This document shows positions 9,361 through 21,982 of a DNA stretch of 64,000 nucleotides, piece after piece (within the stretch, counting starts at the first letter, position 1; every line of letters begins with the position of its first letter). The notes under the pieces are model-generated. The model was not told the DNA's origin and did no database searches. It worked only from the letters and a program-made list of their open reading frames with translations. Source of the DNA: Tardiphaga alba (GTDB taxonomy: Bacteria; Pseudomonadota; Alphaproteobacteria; Rhizobiales; Xanthobacteraceae). The translations under genes were made by a program, and so were the position numbers. The DNA lies in the NCBI RefSeq assembly GCF_018279705.1, contig NZ_CP036498.1:4233001-4297000 (forward strand). Direction: 5' to 3'.

Positions 9361-10743
9361 TCAGGCAATCAGTTGCGCGGCGATGCCCGGCAACAGGTCA
9401 TTGCGCTCGCGGACACGCAGGTCGCTTCCCGCGATCCCGGCCTGCACCAGCCAGGCATCAAATTCCGGTGCGCGTTTGAGCCCGAAGAGGTCGCGGACAT
9501 AGAGCGCGTCGTGGAAGGAGGTCGATTGGTAATTCAGCATCACGTCATCGGCGCCGGGCACGCCCATGATGAAATTGACGCCGGCAGCCGCCAGCAGCGT
9601 CAGCAGATTGTCCATGTCGTCCTGATCGGCTTCGGCATGGTTGGTGTAACAGACGTCCACCCCAAGCGGCAGGCCGAGCAGTTTCCCGCAGAAATGATCC
9701 TCGAGTCCGGCGCGGATGATCTCCTTGCCGTCATAGAGATATTCGGGGCCGATGAAGCCGACCACGCTGTTCACCAGCAGCGGCGAGAACGCCCGCGCCA
9801 CCGCATAGGCGCGCGCCTCGAGGGTCTGCTGATCGACACCGTGATGGGCGTCCGCCGACAGCGCCGAACCCTGCCCGGTTTCGAAATACATGACATTATC
9901 GCCCACCGTACCGCGCTTCAGCGACAGGCCGGCGTCATGCGCTTCCTTGAGCAGCGCGAGGTCGATGCCAAAACTCTTGTTCGCCGCTTGCGTGCCCGCG
10001 ATGGACTGGAAGACGAGATCGACGGGCGCGCCTTGCGCGATCAGGTCGATGGACGTGGTCACATGGGTCAGCACGCAGCTTTGGGTAGGGATAGCGAGTT
10101 TGACGATGACGTCATCGAGCAGCCGCACCAGCCGGCCGAGCACCGCGGGATCGTCGCTGGCCGGATTGATGCCGATACAGGCATCGCCGGCGCCGAGCAG
10201 CAGCCCGTCGAGCACCGACGCCGATACGCCGCGGATATCGTCGAAAGGATGGTTCGGCTGCAGCCGCACGCTCATGCGGCCGCGCAGGCCAATGGTGTTG
10301 CGGAAGCGGGTCACGACCTCGCATTTCTTCGCCACCAGGATCAGATCCTGATTGCGCATCAGCTTCGACACCGCCGCCGCCATTTCCGGCGTGACACCGG
10401 GCGCGAGCGCCTTCAGCACCTCAGGTGTCGCAGCATCGGACAGCAGCCAGTCGCGAAGGCCGCCGACCTCGAGTGATGCGATGGACGCAAATGCTGCAGC
10501 GTCATGCGTGTCTACGATCAGGCGCGTGACCTCGTCGCTCTCATAGGGGATGACGGCTTCGGTCAGAAATTGCCGGAGCGGGACATCGGCCAGCGCCATC
10601 CGCGCGGCGACCATCTGCTCGGCCGTCTCGGCTGCGACACCAGCCAGACGATCGCCGGATCGCGCCGGCGTTGCCTTGGCGAGGAGATCGCGCAGATCCG
10701 CGAAGGTGTAGGTCGTGCTGTCGATGCTGTGGCGATAGGTCAT
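9361..10743 (-). CDS. eutB: Ethanolamine ammonia-lyase large subunit EutB
   Basis: A 460-residue catalytic subunit. It reads in register with E. coli EutB from the N-terminus: LLAKATPARSGDRLAGVAA, RLQPNHPFDDI, the cobalamin/substrate region YFETGQGSALSA, VVGFIGPEYLYDG and GLEDHFCGKLLGLPLGVDVCYTNH. ATG 10743 gives the same N-terminal length as E. coli; ATG 10761 is an alternative giving 466 residues. It starts shortly after the uxaA-like stop. About 190 bases separate its stop from the hpnP start, room for the independent hpnP promoter. With eutC it forms the lyase. Confidence 0.94.
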   Translation of the reverse strand: MTYRHSIDSTTYTFADLRDLLAKATPARSGDRLAGVAAETAEQMVAARMALADVPLRQFLTEAVIPYESDEVTRLIVDTHDAAAFASIASLEVGGLRDWLLSDAATPEVLKALAPGVTPEMAAAVSKLMRNQDLILVAKKCEVVTRFRNTIGLRGRMSVRLQPNHPFDDIRGVSASVLDGLLLGAGDACIGINPASDDPAVLGRLVRLLDDVIVKLAIPTQSCVLTHVTTSIDLIAQGAPVDLVFQSIAGTQAANKSFGIDLALLKEAHDAGLSLKRGTVGDNVMYFETGQGSALSADAHHGVDQQTLEARAYAVARAFSPLLVNSVVGFIGPEYLYDGKEIIRAGLEDHFCGKLLGLPLGVDVCYTNHAEADQDDMDNLLTLLAAAGVNFIMGVPGADDVMLNYQSTSFHDALYVRDLFGLKRAPEFDAWLVQAGIAGSDLRVRERNDLLPGIAAQLIA

Positions 10744-10790
10744 GCCGGTATTGTTGGTCATGACCGTCGCCGTGTCCACCGGCAGGGACG

Positions 10791-12314
10791 CTACATCGTG
10801 GCGCCCAGCACCCATGGCGCGAATTCTGCGCTGCCGACATCAAAACCCTCGCTCTTGGTGCGCTGGCCCGATGCGGTGGCGAGGATCAGTTCGAAGATAC
10901 GCTGGCCGCATTCCTGCACGGTCTCGTCGCCATCGAGCACGGTGCCGCAATTGATGTCCATGTCGTCTTCCATGCGCTTGAACATCGGCGAATTTGTCGC
11001 GAGCTTGATCGACGGCGCCGGCTTGCAGCCGAACACGCTGCCGCGGCCGGTGGTGAAGCACACCATATTCGCGCCGCCCGCGACCTGCCCTGTGGCAGCG
11101 ACCGGGTCGTAGCCGGGCGTGTCCATGAAGACGAAACCCTTCTTGGTGATGGTTTCGGCATAGTTCAGCACATCGACGAGATTGGTGGAGCCGGCCTTGG
11201 CCATGGCGCCGAGCGACTTTTCGAGAATCGTGGTGAGGCCACCGGCCTTGTTGCCGGGCGACGGATTGGCATTCATCTCGGCGCCCTCCCGCTCGCAATA
11301 GGCATCCCACCAGCGCATCAGGCCGACCAGCTTTTCGCCGACTTCGCGTGAGACGGCGCGGCGCGTAAGCAGATGTTCGGCGCCATAGGTCTCCGGCGTT
11401 TCCGACAGCACCACCGTGCCGCCATGGCGCACGAGCAGGTCACTGGCGGCGCCGAGCGCGGGATTGGCCGAGATGCCGGAATAACCATCGGAGCCGCCGC
11501 ATTGCAGCGCCACGGTGAGTTCGCTTGCGGAGACTTCCTCGCGCGTCACCTTGTTGGAATCCGACAGCGCCTCCTTGACGAAGGCGATGCCGGCTTCCGT
11601 GGTCTTGCGCGTGCCGCCGATCTCCTGGATCTGCATTTCGCGCAGCCGGCCAGCGAGCTTCTGCTCCTGCATCAGACCACCGATCTGGTTGATCTCGCAG
11701 CCGAGGCCGAGCACGACGACGTGCGAAAAATTCACGTGGCGCGCATAGCCGCCGAGCGTGCGGCGAAGCAATGTCAGCGGTTCGTCCTGCGTCATGCCGC
11801 AGCCGGTCTTGTGGGTGAGCGCGACGACGCCATCGACATTCGGATAATCGGCGAGCGGATCGTGCCCGCTAAAAGGGTTTCGCTTGAACACGTCAGCGAC
11901 GAGGCTGGCGACATGGGCGCTGCAATTCACCGAGGTGAGCAGGCCGATATAGTTGCGCGTGGCAACGCGGCCATCGCTGCGCTTGATGCCCATGAAGGTG
12001 GCCGGCAGATCGAAATTCGGTGTCGGCTTCACATCGACGCCGTAAGCATAATCGCGATCGAAATCGCCCATGCCGCAATTCTGCGTATGCACGTGCTGGC
12101 CGGGCGCGATCGGCTGGGTGGCGAAGCCAATGATCTGGCCATAGCGATAGATCGGCTCGTTCACCGCGATCGGCCGGATCGCCACTTTATGGCCGGCGGG
12201 AATGCGCTCCGATGTGGTGACGCCCTTGGTCACCTCGACGCCGGGCAGCAGCATGGTGCGCGCGATCAGCACGGCGTCGTCGGGATGCAGGCGAATGACG
12301 GGAGACGGAGCCAT
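10791..12314 (-). CDS. UxaA-family sugar-acid dehydratase (altronate/galactarate dehydratase type)
   Basis: A 507-residue protein: an N-terminal SAF domain (about residues 1-100, with VRLHPDDAVLIARTML-like start and GQHVHTQNC), then the large UxaA domain containing ALTHKTGCGM, VVLGLGCEINQIGG, ALQCGGSDGYSGISANP and a Cys-rich C-terminal half. The family dehydrates altronate, galactarate or related acids using an iron centre. ATG 12314 has GAGGA upstream; the frame remains open further but through repeat DNA. The substrate cannot be fixed. A carboxylate-binding Tct protein lies upstream on the same strand, which would suit sugar-acid use. Confidence 0.85.
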   Translation of the reverse strand: MAPSPVIRLHPDDAVLIARTMLLPGVEVTKGVTTSERIPAGHKVAIRPIAVNEPIYRYGQIIGFATQPIAPGQHVHTQNCGMGDFDRDYAYGVDVKPTPNFDLPATFMGIKRSDGRVATRNYIGLLTSVNCSAHVASLVADVFKRNPFSGHDPLADYPNVDGVVALTHKTGCGMTQDEPLTLLRRTLGGYARHVNFSHVVVLGLGCEINQIGGLMQEQKLAGRLREMQIQEIGGTRKTTEAGIAFVKEALSDSNKVTREEVSASELTVALQCGGSDGYSGISANPALGAASDLLVRHGGTVVLSETPETYGAEHLLTRRAVSREVGEKLVGLMRWWDAYCEREGAEMNANPSPGNKAGGLTTILEKSLGAMAKAGSTNLVDVLNYAETITKKGFVFMDTPGYDPVAATGQVAGGANMVCFTTGRGSVFGCKPAPSIKLATNSPMFKRMEDDMDINCGTVLDGDETVQECGQRIFELILATASGQRTKSEGFDVGSAEFAPWVLGATM

Positions 12315-12377
12315 CTGGATTTCCTCGCGCGCTTGTTGTTTGGCCTTGGCCAACCTTGTTTGGAACGAGTCTAGCCC

Positions 12378-12466
12378 GTAGCCCGGATGAAGCGAAGCGT
12401 AATCCGGGGACCGGAGATATGCGGAAGCGCCGGATCCCGGATTGCGCTGCGCTTCATCCGGGCTAC
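12378..12466. repeat. Family A intergenic palindromic repeat
   Basis: Begins GTAGCCCGGATGAAGCG and ends with its approximate reverse complement (CGCTTCATCCGGGCTAC), forming a long imperfect hairpin. A second copy lies at 38750-38838. Confidence 0.85.
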
Positions 12467-12479
12467 GAAATCCGCAGCA

Positions 12480-13020
12480 GACATGCGTCATTCCCCCTGT
12501 TGTTTGCGGCGCGGGGGCGCCGTCGTGCCTCTTGCCTTCCCACTCCCCCGAAAGAGGGCGCGCGGAACGCCGGGTGCCCGATGCACCCTTGGGCCTGACG
12601 CCAATGCCGTCTTCGGCATAGAGCGAAACGCCAGGACTTTCGGACCACGGGCACTTGCTACCTTGCCCGACGTTCCGCACGCGATGCTGCTTCCGGTTGC
12701 TTCGTACTCTCCCGGGTGCTGATTGGTCACCCTAGGGTTGAGTTTGTTTTTCAAGCCGGTTGACCTGAAAACCCTCGACCTTGCGTGCCTCTAGGCACGG
12801 GACGGCACGACTTGGCCGGCGCTCCGAGGCATCGTCGCCAGCGCCTTGGAAAGATGACTCACGGTGCTTGTGGCACCGCCCTGTCGCCCTCCCGCCGCGC
12901 CTGACGCCCGAGAACGTCACCGCATCCCACCTCGCAGATCGTGACGATCGCGAACCACCCCTCTCAGTGAGGCGGGACGAGAGGGAACATAGTCGGATGG
13001 GGAATTAAGTCAAGAACAAA
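12480..13020. other. Gene-free, repeat-like intergenic block of unknown role
   Basis: About 540 bp with no credible gene; short frames on both strands have no domain, signal or ribosome site. It contains several small perfect hairpins, for example CGTGCCT-CT-AGGCACG at 12784-12799 and GGTGC-TTGTG-GCACC near 12862-12876. The style resembles long dispersed intergenic elements I recall from Bradyrhizobium genomes, where they are often over-annotated as small hypothetical proteins. It could also hold a structured RNA. Confidence 0.4.
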
Positions 13021-13047
13021 ATAGGAACAGTTTCGCGCCGTTCTTTT

Positions 13048-13208
13048 CCCTCCCCTGAGCGCAGCGACTGGGGAGGGTGGCTTGAAGCGAGCGTCCAGCG
13101 AGCTTCAAGACGGGTGGGGTGTTTCCGCAAGCGCTGACGTCACGTGGTGAGCCACCCCACCCCCGCCTATCGGCGGACCCTCCCCATTCGCTTCGCTCCG
13201 AGGAGGGA
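13048..13208. repeat. Family E intergenic repeat
   Basis: Opens with CCCTCCCCTGAGCGCAGCG, holds inner GGGGAGGGTGG and TGGGGTG blocks, and closes with CTCCGAGGAGGGA. Related copies are at 31720-31896 and 50130-50307. Confidence 0.75.
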
Positions 13209-13240
13209 CGCCATCGGCCCCGGCGCGTCGTTGCGCACCC

Positions 13241-14236
13241 CTACTGCACCGGCCCCAGCGCTGCCGCGAGTTCCGCCCACACCGGCGCTTCGTCCTTGTA
13301 GAGGGCGTTGCTGGCCTCCAGATTCATCGGGCCTTCATTGACGCCCTGGCTCTTGAGCAATTCGCTCACGCGATCGGTCTTGCTGGCGGCGACGAACAGC
13401 GCATTGAGCTTTGCGATGATCTCCGGCGGCGTCTTGGCCGGCGCCATGCAGCCCTGGAACGTCAGCAGCGTATGCGCGCGCGAGGTAGCGCCCTGCTCCT
13501 TGAAGGTCGCGACATCGGGCAATGCGGCGATGCGCCGGCGCGACACCGCCACCGCGCGGCCCTTGCCTGTCTGCAGCACCGGCAATGCCGCGGCATAGCT
13601 GCCGATGCCGGCATCGATGGAGCCACCGGCGAGATCGCTCCACATCGGCGCCTCGCCGCGATAATGCACGGCCTCCATCTTCAGCCCGTATTGCTTGTTG
13701 AGCTCGACGATCACCATATGCGCGAAGGAGCCGGCGGCATAGGTGCCGACATTCACCTTCTCGGTCTTCTTCGCATAGTCGATGAAATCCTTCAGCGTCT
13801 TGGCGCCGGTCTTCTCGCTCACCACCAGTGGCAGGCTGCCGCCGGGCATCACCGTCACCCACGCAAAATCCTGCGGCACGTTGTATTTGATGTCCTTGAT
13901 GAGGACGGGATTGAGCATATAGGCGGTGGTGTTGCAGATCATCAGCGTGTGGCCGTCGGGATCGGCGCGCTTCAGCTCCAATGCGGCGACAGCGCCGCCG
14001 GCGCCCGCCTTGTTCTCCACCACCACGGTCTGTCCGAGTTCGCGCTGCAGATATTCGCCATAGACGCGCGCGAACTGATCCGTCTGGCCGCCGGCTGCAG
14101 AGCCCGCGAGAATCTTGATGGGTTTGGTCGGCCAGCTATTGGCGCGCAGGATTGACGGCGCGCTCAGCAATGCAGCGGCGCCTGCGCCAGCTGTCACAAA
14201 TTGGCGTCGATTCAGCAGACGCAGATCGATCGTCAT
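13241..14236 (-). CDS. Tct/Bug-type tricarboxylate-family periplasmic binding protein
   Basis: A 331-residue solute-binding protein of the TctC (Bug) family. The N-terminus has a twin-arginine signal (NRRQFVTAGAGAAALLSAP). The mature start WPTKPIKILAGSAAGGQTDQFAR is the family hallmark, followed by VVVENKAGAGG and LMICNTTAYMLNP. Such proteins bind carboxylates in the periplasm. No tctA/tctB membrane genes lie nearby, so it is an orphan, common in this group. A good GGAGGG ribosome site precedes ATG 14236. Linkage to the downstream uxaA-like gene is broken by about 900 bp of repeats. Confidence 0.9.
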   Translation of the reverse strand: MTIDLRLLNRRQFVTAGAGAAALLSAPSILRANSWPTKPIKILAGSAAGGQTDQFARVYGEYLQRELGQTVVVENKAGAGGAVAALELKRADPDGHTLMICNTTAYMLNPVLIKDIKYNVPQDFAWVTVMPGGSLPLVVSEKTGAKTLKDFIDYAKKTEKVNVGTYAAGSFAHMVIVELNKQYGLKMEAVHYRGEAPMWSDLAGGSIDAGIGSYAAALPVLQTGKGRAVAVSRRRIAALPDVATFKEQGATSRAHTLLTFQGCMAPAKTPPEIIAKLNALFVAASKTDRVSELLKSQGVNEGPMNLEASNALYKDEAPVWAELAAALGPVQ

Positions 14237-14368
14237 GTGTCCCTCCGGATGTTCACCTTGTCTCTTTGGACAAGTCCGTCGAGCATGACCTATTCGATGG
14301 CGGAAGGCAAAAACACGCCGTGTTTCCGCGGCGCGGATTTTTGCAACCGCGGAACATGCGGGATGGGT

Positions 14369-14737
14369 TTAGTACTTGAACTTCGCCTGACCGGATTTGC
14401 CGTCCGCGGTCTTCAGCGTGATGCTCACCGCCGTGCCCTTAACGATATCCGCCTTGGCTTCGCCCTTGAGCGTGTGACCGGAGGCGGTGAGCGACATCGT
14501 CTCGCGTTCGCTGCCATTTGTGAGCAGTGCCGAAGCCGAATAGCCGGTCGTCGATATCGCCTTGTTGGCGTCATCGAGCACATGGAAGGTCAGCGTCTTG
14601 CCCGACGCCGTCATCTCCACATGCACGCCGGCGACATCTTCCATCGGGCCGCCATTCGGGCCCTTGTGATGGACGTGTTGGGCCAGTGCCGGCGTGGCGA
14701 ACAGCAATGCGGAAGTGACGAGCAGAATCTTCTTCAT
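14369..14737 (-). CDS. Small periplasmic protein of the Czc-like cluster
   Basis: A 122-residue protein with a standard signal peptide (MKKILLVTSALLFATPALA) and a mature N-terminus beginning QHVHHKGPNGG, a likely metal-binding histidine cluster. The rest is a beta-rich domain (GVHVEMTASGKTLTFHVLDD) similar in feel to the small domains fused to CzcB-type adaptors. It is the last gene of the efflux set, separated from czcA by a family C repeat. ATG 14737 has AAGGAAA upstream. The function is inferred as a periplasmic metal chaperone or buffer. Confidence 0.7.
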   Translation of the reverse strand: MKKILLVTSALLFATPALAQHVHHKGPNGGPMEDVAGVHVEMTASGKTLTFHVLDDANKAISTTGYSASALLTNGSERETMSLTASGHTLKGEAKADIVKGTAVSITLKTADGKSGQAKFKY

Positions 14738-14759
14738 CAGTGGTTTCCTTCTGAGGTTT

Positions 14760-18161
<3,402 letters not shown>

Positions 18162-19154
18162 TTAGTGGTCATGCGACGCCTCCGACTTGCCGAGTTCGGC
18201 CTTGACGACAAAACTGTTCTTTGCGGCGTAGCGATCGCCGTCCATCAGGCCGAACACGATCTCGACATTCTCAAAATCGCGCGCGCCGAGCTCGACCTCG
18301 CGGGCCTCGAATTTTTCGCCATTGCGGACGAACACGACATTCTTGTTGTCGACCGTCTGCAGCGCCGTGCTCTTGACCGCGACGGGGACCTGCTTGGCGG
18401 AGAGGATCAACCGCGCCGACACGAACAGGCCGGTGCGCAGCCGCATGCCTTCATTGGCGACCACCGCGCGCACCAGCGCGCTCTGCGTATCGCTGCTGCC
18501 GACCGGCGAGACGTAAGACAGTTGCGCTTCGATGGGCGTGCCGCCATCGCCGACATCGATCTGCACGGTGTCGCCGATGCGGACGCGGGCGAGATCGCGG
18601 CGATAGACGGAGAGATCGACCCAGACGGTGGAAATATCGGCGACGATGAAGGCCGGCTTCTGCTCGGACGCATATTCGCCGAGCGAGATCTGGCGATCGA
18701 TCACGGTGCCGGAAATCGGCGCGCGCATCTCATAGGTGGTGAGGCTCTGATTGCTCTCGATCTTGGCGAGCAGTTCGCCCTTCTCGACGGTGTCACCGAT
18801 ACGCTTTTTGATCTCGCGCACGACGCCGGGGAAGCGCGGCGTGACCTGCACCAGCGCTTCCTGGTTCGGCTGCAGAATGCCGTTGAGGATGATGGAGTTG
18901 TGCAGCGTGCCCGCCGTGGCGGTCAGGATCTCGATGCCTGCAGCCGCAAGCTTGGCATCGGACATCTGGACGACGCCCTCCTCCGCATGGGCGTGGCCCT
19001 TCTCGCCATCTTTGTCGCTATGGCCCTTGCCGCCATGCCCTTTCTCGCTCGCTTTCGCGGCCGGCGCCGCAATGCCTGCGGGCGCATTGAGATAGACGCC
19101 GGCGCCGACAGCTAGCGCTGCGGCCGCCATCAGCATCATGAGTGGCTTGTTCAT
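18162..19154 (-). CDS. czcB: Efflux RND adaptor (membrane fusion) protein, CzcB type
   Basis: A 330-residue periplasmic adaptor. A single N-terminal membrane/signal helix is followed by a histidine-rich stretch at about residues 38-58 (GHGGKGHSDKD, GHAHAEE) that probably binds metal. It then shows the split lipoyl/barrel halves typical of the family (LVQVTPRFPGVVREIKKRIGD and MRAPISGTVIDRQISLGEYA) and beta-barrel VWVDLSVYRRDLARVRIGD. The C-terminus ends in His-Asp-His. It links CzcA to CzcC. Its ATG overlaps the czcC stop (ATGA), so both are on one transcript. Confidence 0.92.
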   Translation of the reverse strand: MNKPLMMLMAAAALAVGAGVYLNAPAGIAAPAAKASEKGHGGKGHSDKDGEKGHAHAEEGVVQMSDAKLAAAGIEILTATAGTLHNSIILNGILQPNQEALVQVTPRFPGVVREIKKRIGDTVEKGELLAKIESNQSLTTYEMRAPISGTVIDRQISLGEYASEQKPAFIVADISTVWVDLSVYRRDLARVRIGDTVQIDVGDGGTPIEAQLSYVSPVGSSDTQSALVRAVVANEGMRLRTGLFVSARLILSAKQVPVAVKSTALQTVDNKNVVFVRNGEKFEAREVELGARDFENVEIVFGLMDGDRYAAKNSFVVKAELGKSEASHDH

Positions 19155-20422
19155 CGTGCGCTCCCCCGCGCCAGTGCAAATGGATTGCCGACCAGCCCCT
19201 CGATGGTGGCGACGGCGACATGGAAGTTCTGCTGCGCTTCCTGCTCGCGCAGCCGCGCCTGGGCGACGCTCGCTTGCGCATCGAGCACTTCGAGCAGCGA
19301 ATAGCGGCCCTGCCCGTAGCCTTCGGAAATCGCCGCAGCCGCATCGCGCGCTTTCGGAATGCCGGTCTCGCGCAGGATGCTGAGTTCACGCAGCGAGCCC
19401 TGCAGCGTGTCATAGGCGCGACCGGCCACGACGATCAGCGTGTTGCGATTGGCCTGTCGCTCGGCGGCGGTCTTGGCGAGGCTCTCCTGCGCGGAGAGGA
19501 TATTGCCCTGGTTCTGGTCGAAGATCGGGATCGGCACCGAAACCGACAGGCGCACGGCATTGTCGCCGGTGTCATGGAAGCGGCGCATGCCGGCGGAGAT
19601 GGTGACATCCGGATAAGGCTTCAGGCGCGCCAGCAGCAGCTGCGCATTGCGCTGGGCGAAAATCGCCTTCCAGCGCACCAGCTGCGGATTGGCATCGATG
19701 GCGTTCACCACGGACTGGAACGACGGCGGACGACCGCCCGGATCGAGACGCCCGGACACGACGGAGAACTTTGGCGCCGCATCGCCCATCAGGATAGCAA
19801 GCTCGCGGCGCGCGGAGGCGAGTGCCGCCTTGGTGCGCTCGCGATCGGCTTTCACCAGCGCGGAGGCGACATCGGCGCGGCCGGTTTCAGCGACGGAGGA
19901 CGCACCCGCCTCGACGCGCCGTTGCAGCAGCGGCGAAATCTGGTCGATGGCCTCGACCTGCTCGTTCAAAATCTCGATCCGGCGCTGCAGGCCGAGCACG
20001 GTGAGAAAGGCGATGGCGGTTTCGGACAGAACCTCCAGCCTGATGGCCTGCCGCTCGATGCCCGCCGCATCGAGCCCCGCCTGCCCCGCGGCGATGCGCG
20101 CATCGCGCTTGCCCCAGAGTTCGAACATCTGGCTGATCTGCAGCGTTGAATCCGCCGAGCGCGTGCCGCGATAGGCGCCGGAGCCGAGCGCACCGTCGAT
20201 CTCATAGGAGATTTCCGGATTGATCAGCGCGCCGGACTGGATGCGCTGGCCGCGCGCGATGCCGATGTCGCGTTCTGCCGCAGTAAGACGCGGACTGGCC
20301 GCGAGCGCGCGCTGCAGCGCGTTGCCCATGGTGAGGGTTTGCGAATGCGCTTTCCCCGCCGGCATGAATGCGACGAACAGCACAGCCGCGCACGCGAAAC
20401 GCGTGGCGTATGTCGAGAACAT
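19151..20422 (-). CDS. czcC: Outer-membrane efflux channel, CzcC/TolC family
   Basis: A 423-residue outer-membrane factor with a signal peptide (FACAAVLFVAFMPAGKAHS) and two long coiled-coil repeats (about residues 30-215 and 240-410) of the OEP family; YSLLEVLDAQASVAQARLREQEAQ near the end is characteristic. It is the first of the czcC-czcB-czcA genes. A small metal-binding-type envelope gene starts just upstream on the same strand. Confidence 0.9.
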   Translation of the reverse strand: MFSTYATRFACAAVLFVAFMPAGKAHSQTLTMGNALQRALAASPRLTAAERDIGIARGQRIQSGALINPEISYEIDGALGSGAYRGTRSADSTLQISQMFELWGKRDARIAAGQAGLDAAGIERQAIRLEVLSETAIAFLTVLGLQRRIEILNEQVEAIDQISPLLQRRVEAGASSVAETGRADVASALVKADRERTKAALASARRELAILMGDAAPKFSVVSGRLDPGGRPPSFQSVVNAIDANPQLVRWKAIFAQRNAQLLLARLKPYPDVTISAGMRRFHDTGDNAVRLSVSVPIPIFDQNQGNILSAQESLAKTAAERQANRNTLIVVAGRAYDTLQGSLRELSILRETGIPKARDAAAAISEGYGQGRYSLLEVLDAQASVAQARLREQEAQQNFHVAVATIEGLVGNPFALARGSAR

Positions 20423-20481
20423 GATAAAAGCCTGACGAACGACAGAGTCAGGGCGCGAGGCGCCCGGCGGTTATGTTCAGG

Positions 20482-20835
20482 TCAGGAATTTGGGGGACGT
20501 GGATCGATGGCACCAGGCCATTCGCGGCGTTGGTCATCGTGAAACACCAGCGCGCGGGTCTTGAGCGACACCGGCTTGGTCGTGAAGACCAGCGGTTCCG
20601 CCGTCATGGAGAAGCAGCCGTGGCAGTGATTGTCGGCGACGGTTCCCATGTCGGAATGGCCGATGCCCCGGTCGGCGATCGACATGATCGTTTCGACCGA
20701 CGCGTTGGTGACATCTAGGCCGCACAGGCCATGCATGGCGCCGGTGATGAGGTAAGTCGCCAGCACGAACGCCACCAGCGCCCGGCGCGGAAGGCGCAGG
20801 ATGCGAGAGCGGGACATGCGGGCGAAAAACGTCAC
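20482..20835 (-). CDS. Small Cys/His-containing envelope protein upstream of czcC
   Basis: About 117 residues with one membrane or signal helix (ALVAFVLATYLITGAMHGLCG) after a basic N-terminus (RSRILRLPRR), then a short periplasmic part with a NHCHGC motif and other Cys/His residues suited to metal binding. The GTG at 20835 has GAGG five bases upstream; alternatives are TTG 20853 and ATG 20817. The location just before czcC recalls CzcI-like or DUF2946-like proteins, but I do not recognise it firmly. Confidence 0.65.
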   Translation of the reverse strand: MTFFARMSRSRILRLPRRALVAFVLATYLITGAMHGLCGLDVTNASVETIMSIADRGIGHSDMGTVADNHCHGCFSMTAEPLVFTTKPVSLKTRALVFHDDQRREWPGAIDPRPPNS

Positions 20836-20977
20836 GAGAGCCTCATTCGACAATGAAGCCGAGGTATCACGACCGATCCGGGCTGTCGATCTGCAATACA
20901 GTTACAATCCGCGCACCATGATGTCGCATGGATCACGGTTTCGTGGACATCATGATGTCATGAATTGGCACGGGTTC

Positions 20978-21065
20978 GTAGGGTGGGCAAAGGCGCGTAG
21001 CGACGTGCCCACCATCCCATGCACGGATGGTCAAGGTGGGCACGCTGACGCTTTGCCCACCCTAC
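20978..21065. repeat. Family C intergenic palindromic repeat
   Basis: GTAGGGTGGGCAAAGGCGCG at the left and the inverse TTTGCCCACCCTAC at the right. It ends 12 bases before the stop of the HpcH-type aldolase gene and may serve as its terminator. Confidence 0.9.
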
Positions 21066-21076
21066 AGGAACGAGCC

Positions 21077-21853
21077 TTACGCCTTGCCGCCGGAGTTCTT
21101 GCGGGTCTCGGCGACCCAGTTCTTCGCGCCAGTGGCGAGGATGCCGCTGTCATTGAGCAGCGTCACCAGCTTGAAGCCCATGGCGATGTTCTTGGCGGCG
21201 CCGACCGGGCCCGAGCAGTGGATGCCCGGCGCGATACCGCGCTTGTCGCATTCCTTGATGAGCTTGTCGTAGATCTTGAGGATCTCCGGCTCTTCACGGT
21301 CGAGCTTCGGCACGAGGCCATAGGAGAAGCCGAGATCGCTGGGGCCGATATAGACGCCGGCGATGCCTTCGACATCGAGGATGGCTTCCATATTGTCGAC
21401 GGCGGTCTTGGTCTCCAGCATCGGGATGCACAGCGTCTCGGCATTCGCCGTGTCCTGATAGGTGCCGCCGGCGCCATACATGCCGGCGCGGATCGGACCG
21501 TTGGAGCGGGTGCCGCGCGGCGGATACTTGCAGTACTGGACGAAGTTCTCGGCTTCCTGCTTGGTGTTGACCATCGGGCAGATCACGCCATAGGCGCCGC
21601 CATCGAGCACCTTGCCGATAATGCCGGGCTCGTTCCATGGCACGCGCACCATTGGCGTCACGTCATGGCCGTTCATGGCCTGGAAGCAGGTGACCATGGA
21701 CTGATAGTCCTGCACGCCGTGCTGGATATCGACGGTGACGCTGTCGAAGCCGCACTGCGCCATCACCTCGGCGGAGAAGCCCGACGGGATCGCCAGCCAC
21801 GCATTGACGACGGCGCCGCCCTTTGCCCAGATTTCCTTGACCTTGTTTGCCAT
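21077..21853 (-). CDS. HpcH/HpaI-family class II aldolase
   Basis: A 258-residue metal-dependent pyruvate aldolase. Family features are DSVTVDIQHGVQDYQS (His base region), MVRVPWNEPGIIGKVLDGGAYGVICPMVNT, and GVYIGPSDLGFSYG. In the homoprotocatechuate pathway HpaI splits 4-hydroxy-2-oxoheptanedioate to pyruvate and succinic semialdehyde; relatives cleave other 2-keto-3-deoxy acids. The hpa cluster lies 7 kb away and lacks its own hpaI, so this could serve it, but that is an inference. ATG 21853 has GGAGGAAA upstream. Confidence 0.87.
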   Translation of the reverse strand: MANKVKEIWAKGGAVVNAWLAIPSGFSAEVMAQCGFDSVTVDIQHGVQDYQSMVTCFQAMNGHDVTPMVRVPWNEPGIIGKVLDGGAYGVICPMVNTKQEAENFVQYCKYPPRGTRSNGPIRAGMYGAGGTYQDTANAETLCIPMLETKTAVDNMEAILDVEGIAGVYIGPSDLGFSYGLVPKLDREEPEILKIYDKLIKECDKRGIAPGIHCSGPVGAAKNIAMGFKLVTLLNDSGILATGAKNWVAETRKNSGGKA

Positions 21854-21879
21854 TGGTATTTCCTCCGCTTCTATTGAGA

Positions 21880-21968
21880 CGTCATGGCCGGGCTTGTCCC
21901 GGCCATCCACGCCTTTTCGGCTGCTGATAGTAAAGACGTGGATGCCCGGGACAAGCCCGGGCATGACG
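21880..21968. repeat. Family D intergenic palindromic repeat
   Basis: CGTCATGGCCGGGCTTGTCC at one end and the inverse GGACAAGCCCGGGCATGACG at the other. A second copy is at 45772-45857. Confidence 0.9.
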
Positions 21969-21982
21969 GTTGAGTATTTGGC

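Noticed and set aside
6580..12377. A cobalamin riboswitch near the B12-dependent eut/hpnP genes
   Set aside because: I saw no B12-box-like sequence or suitable long leader upstream of eutB, hpnP or eutC.
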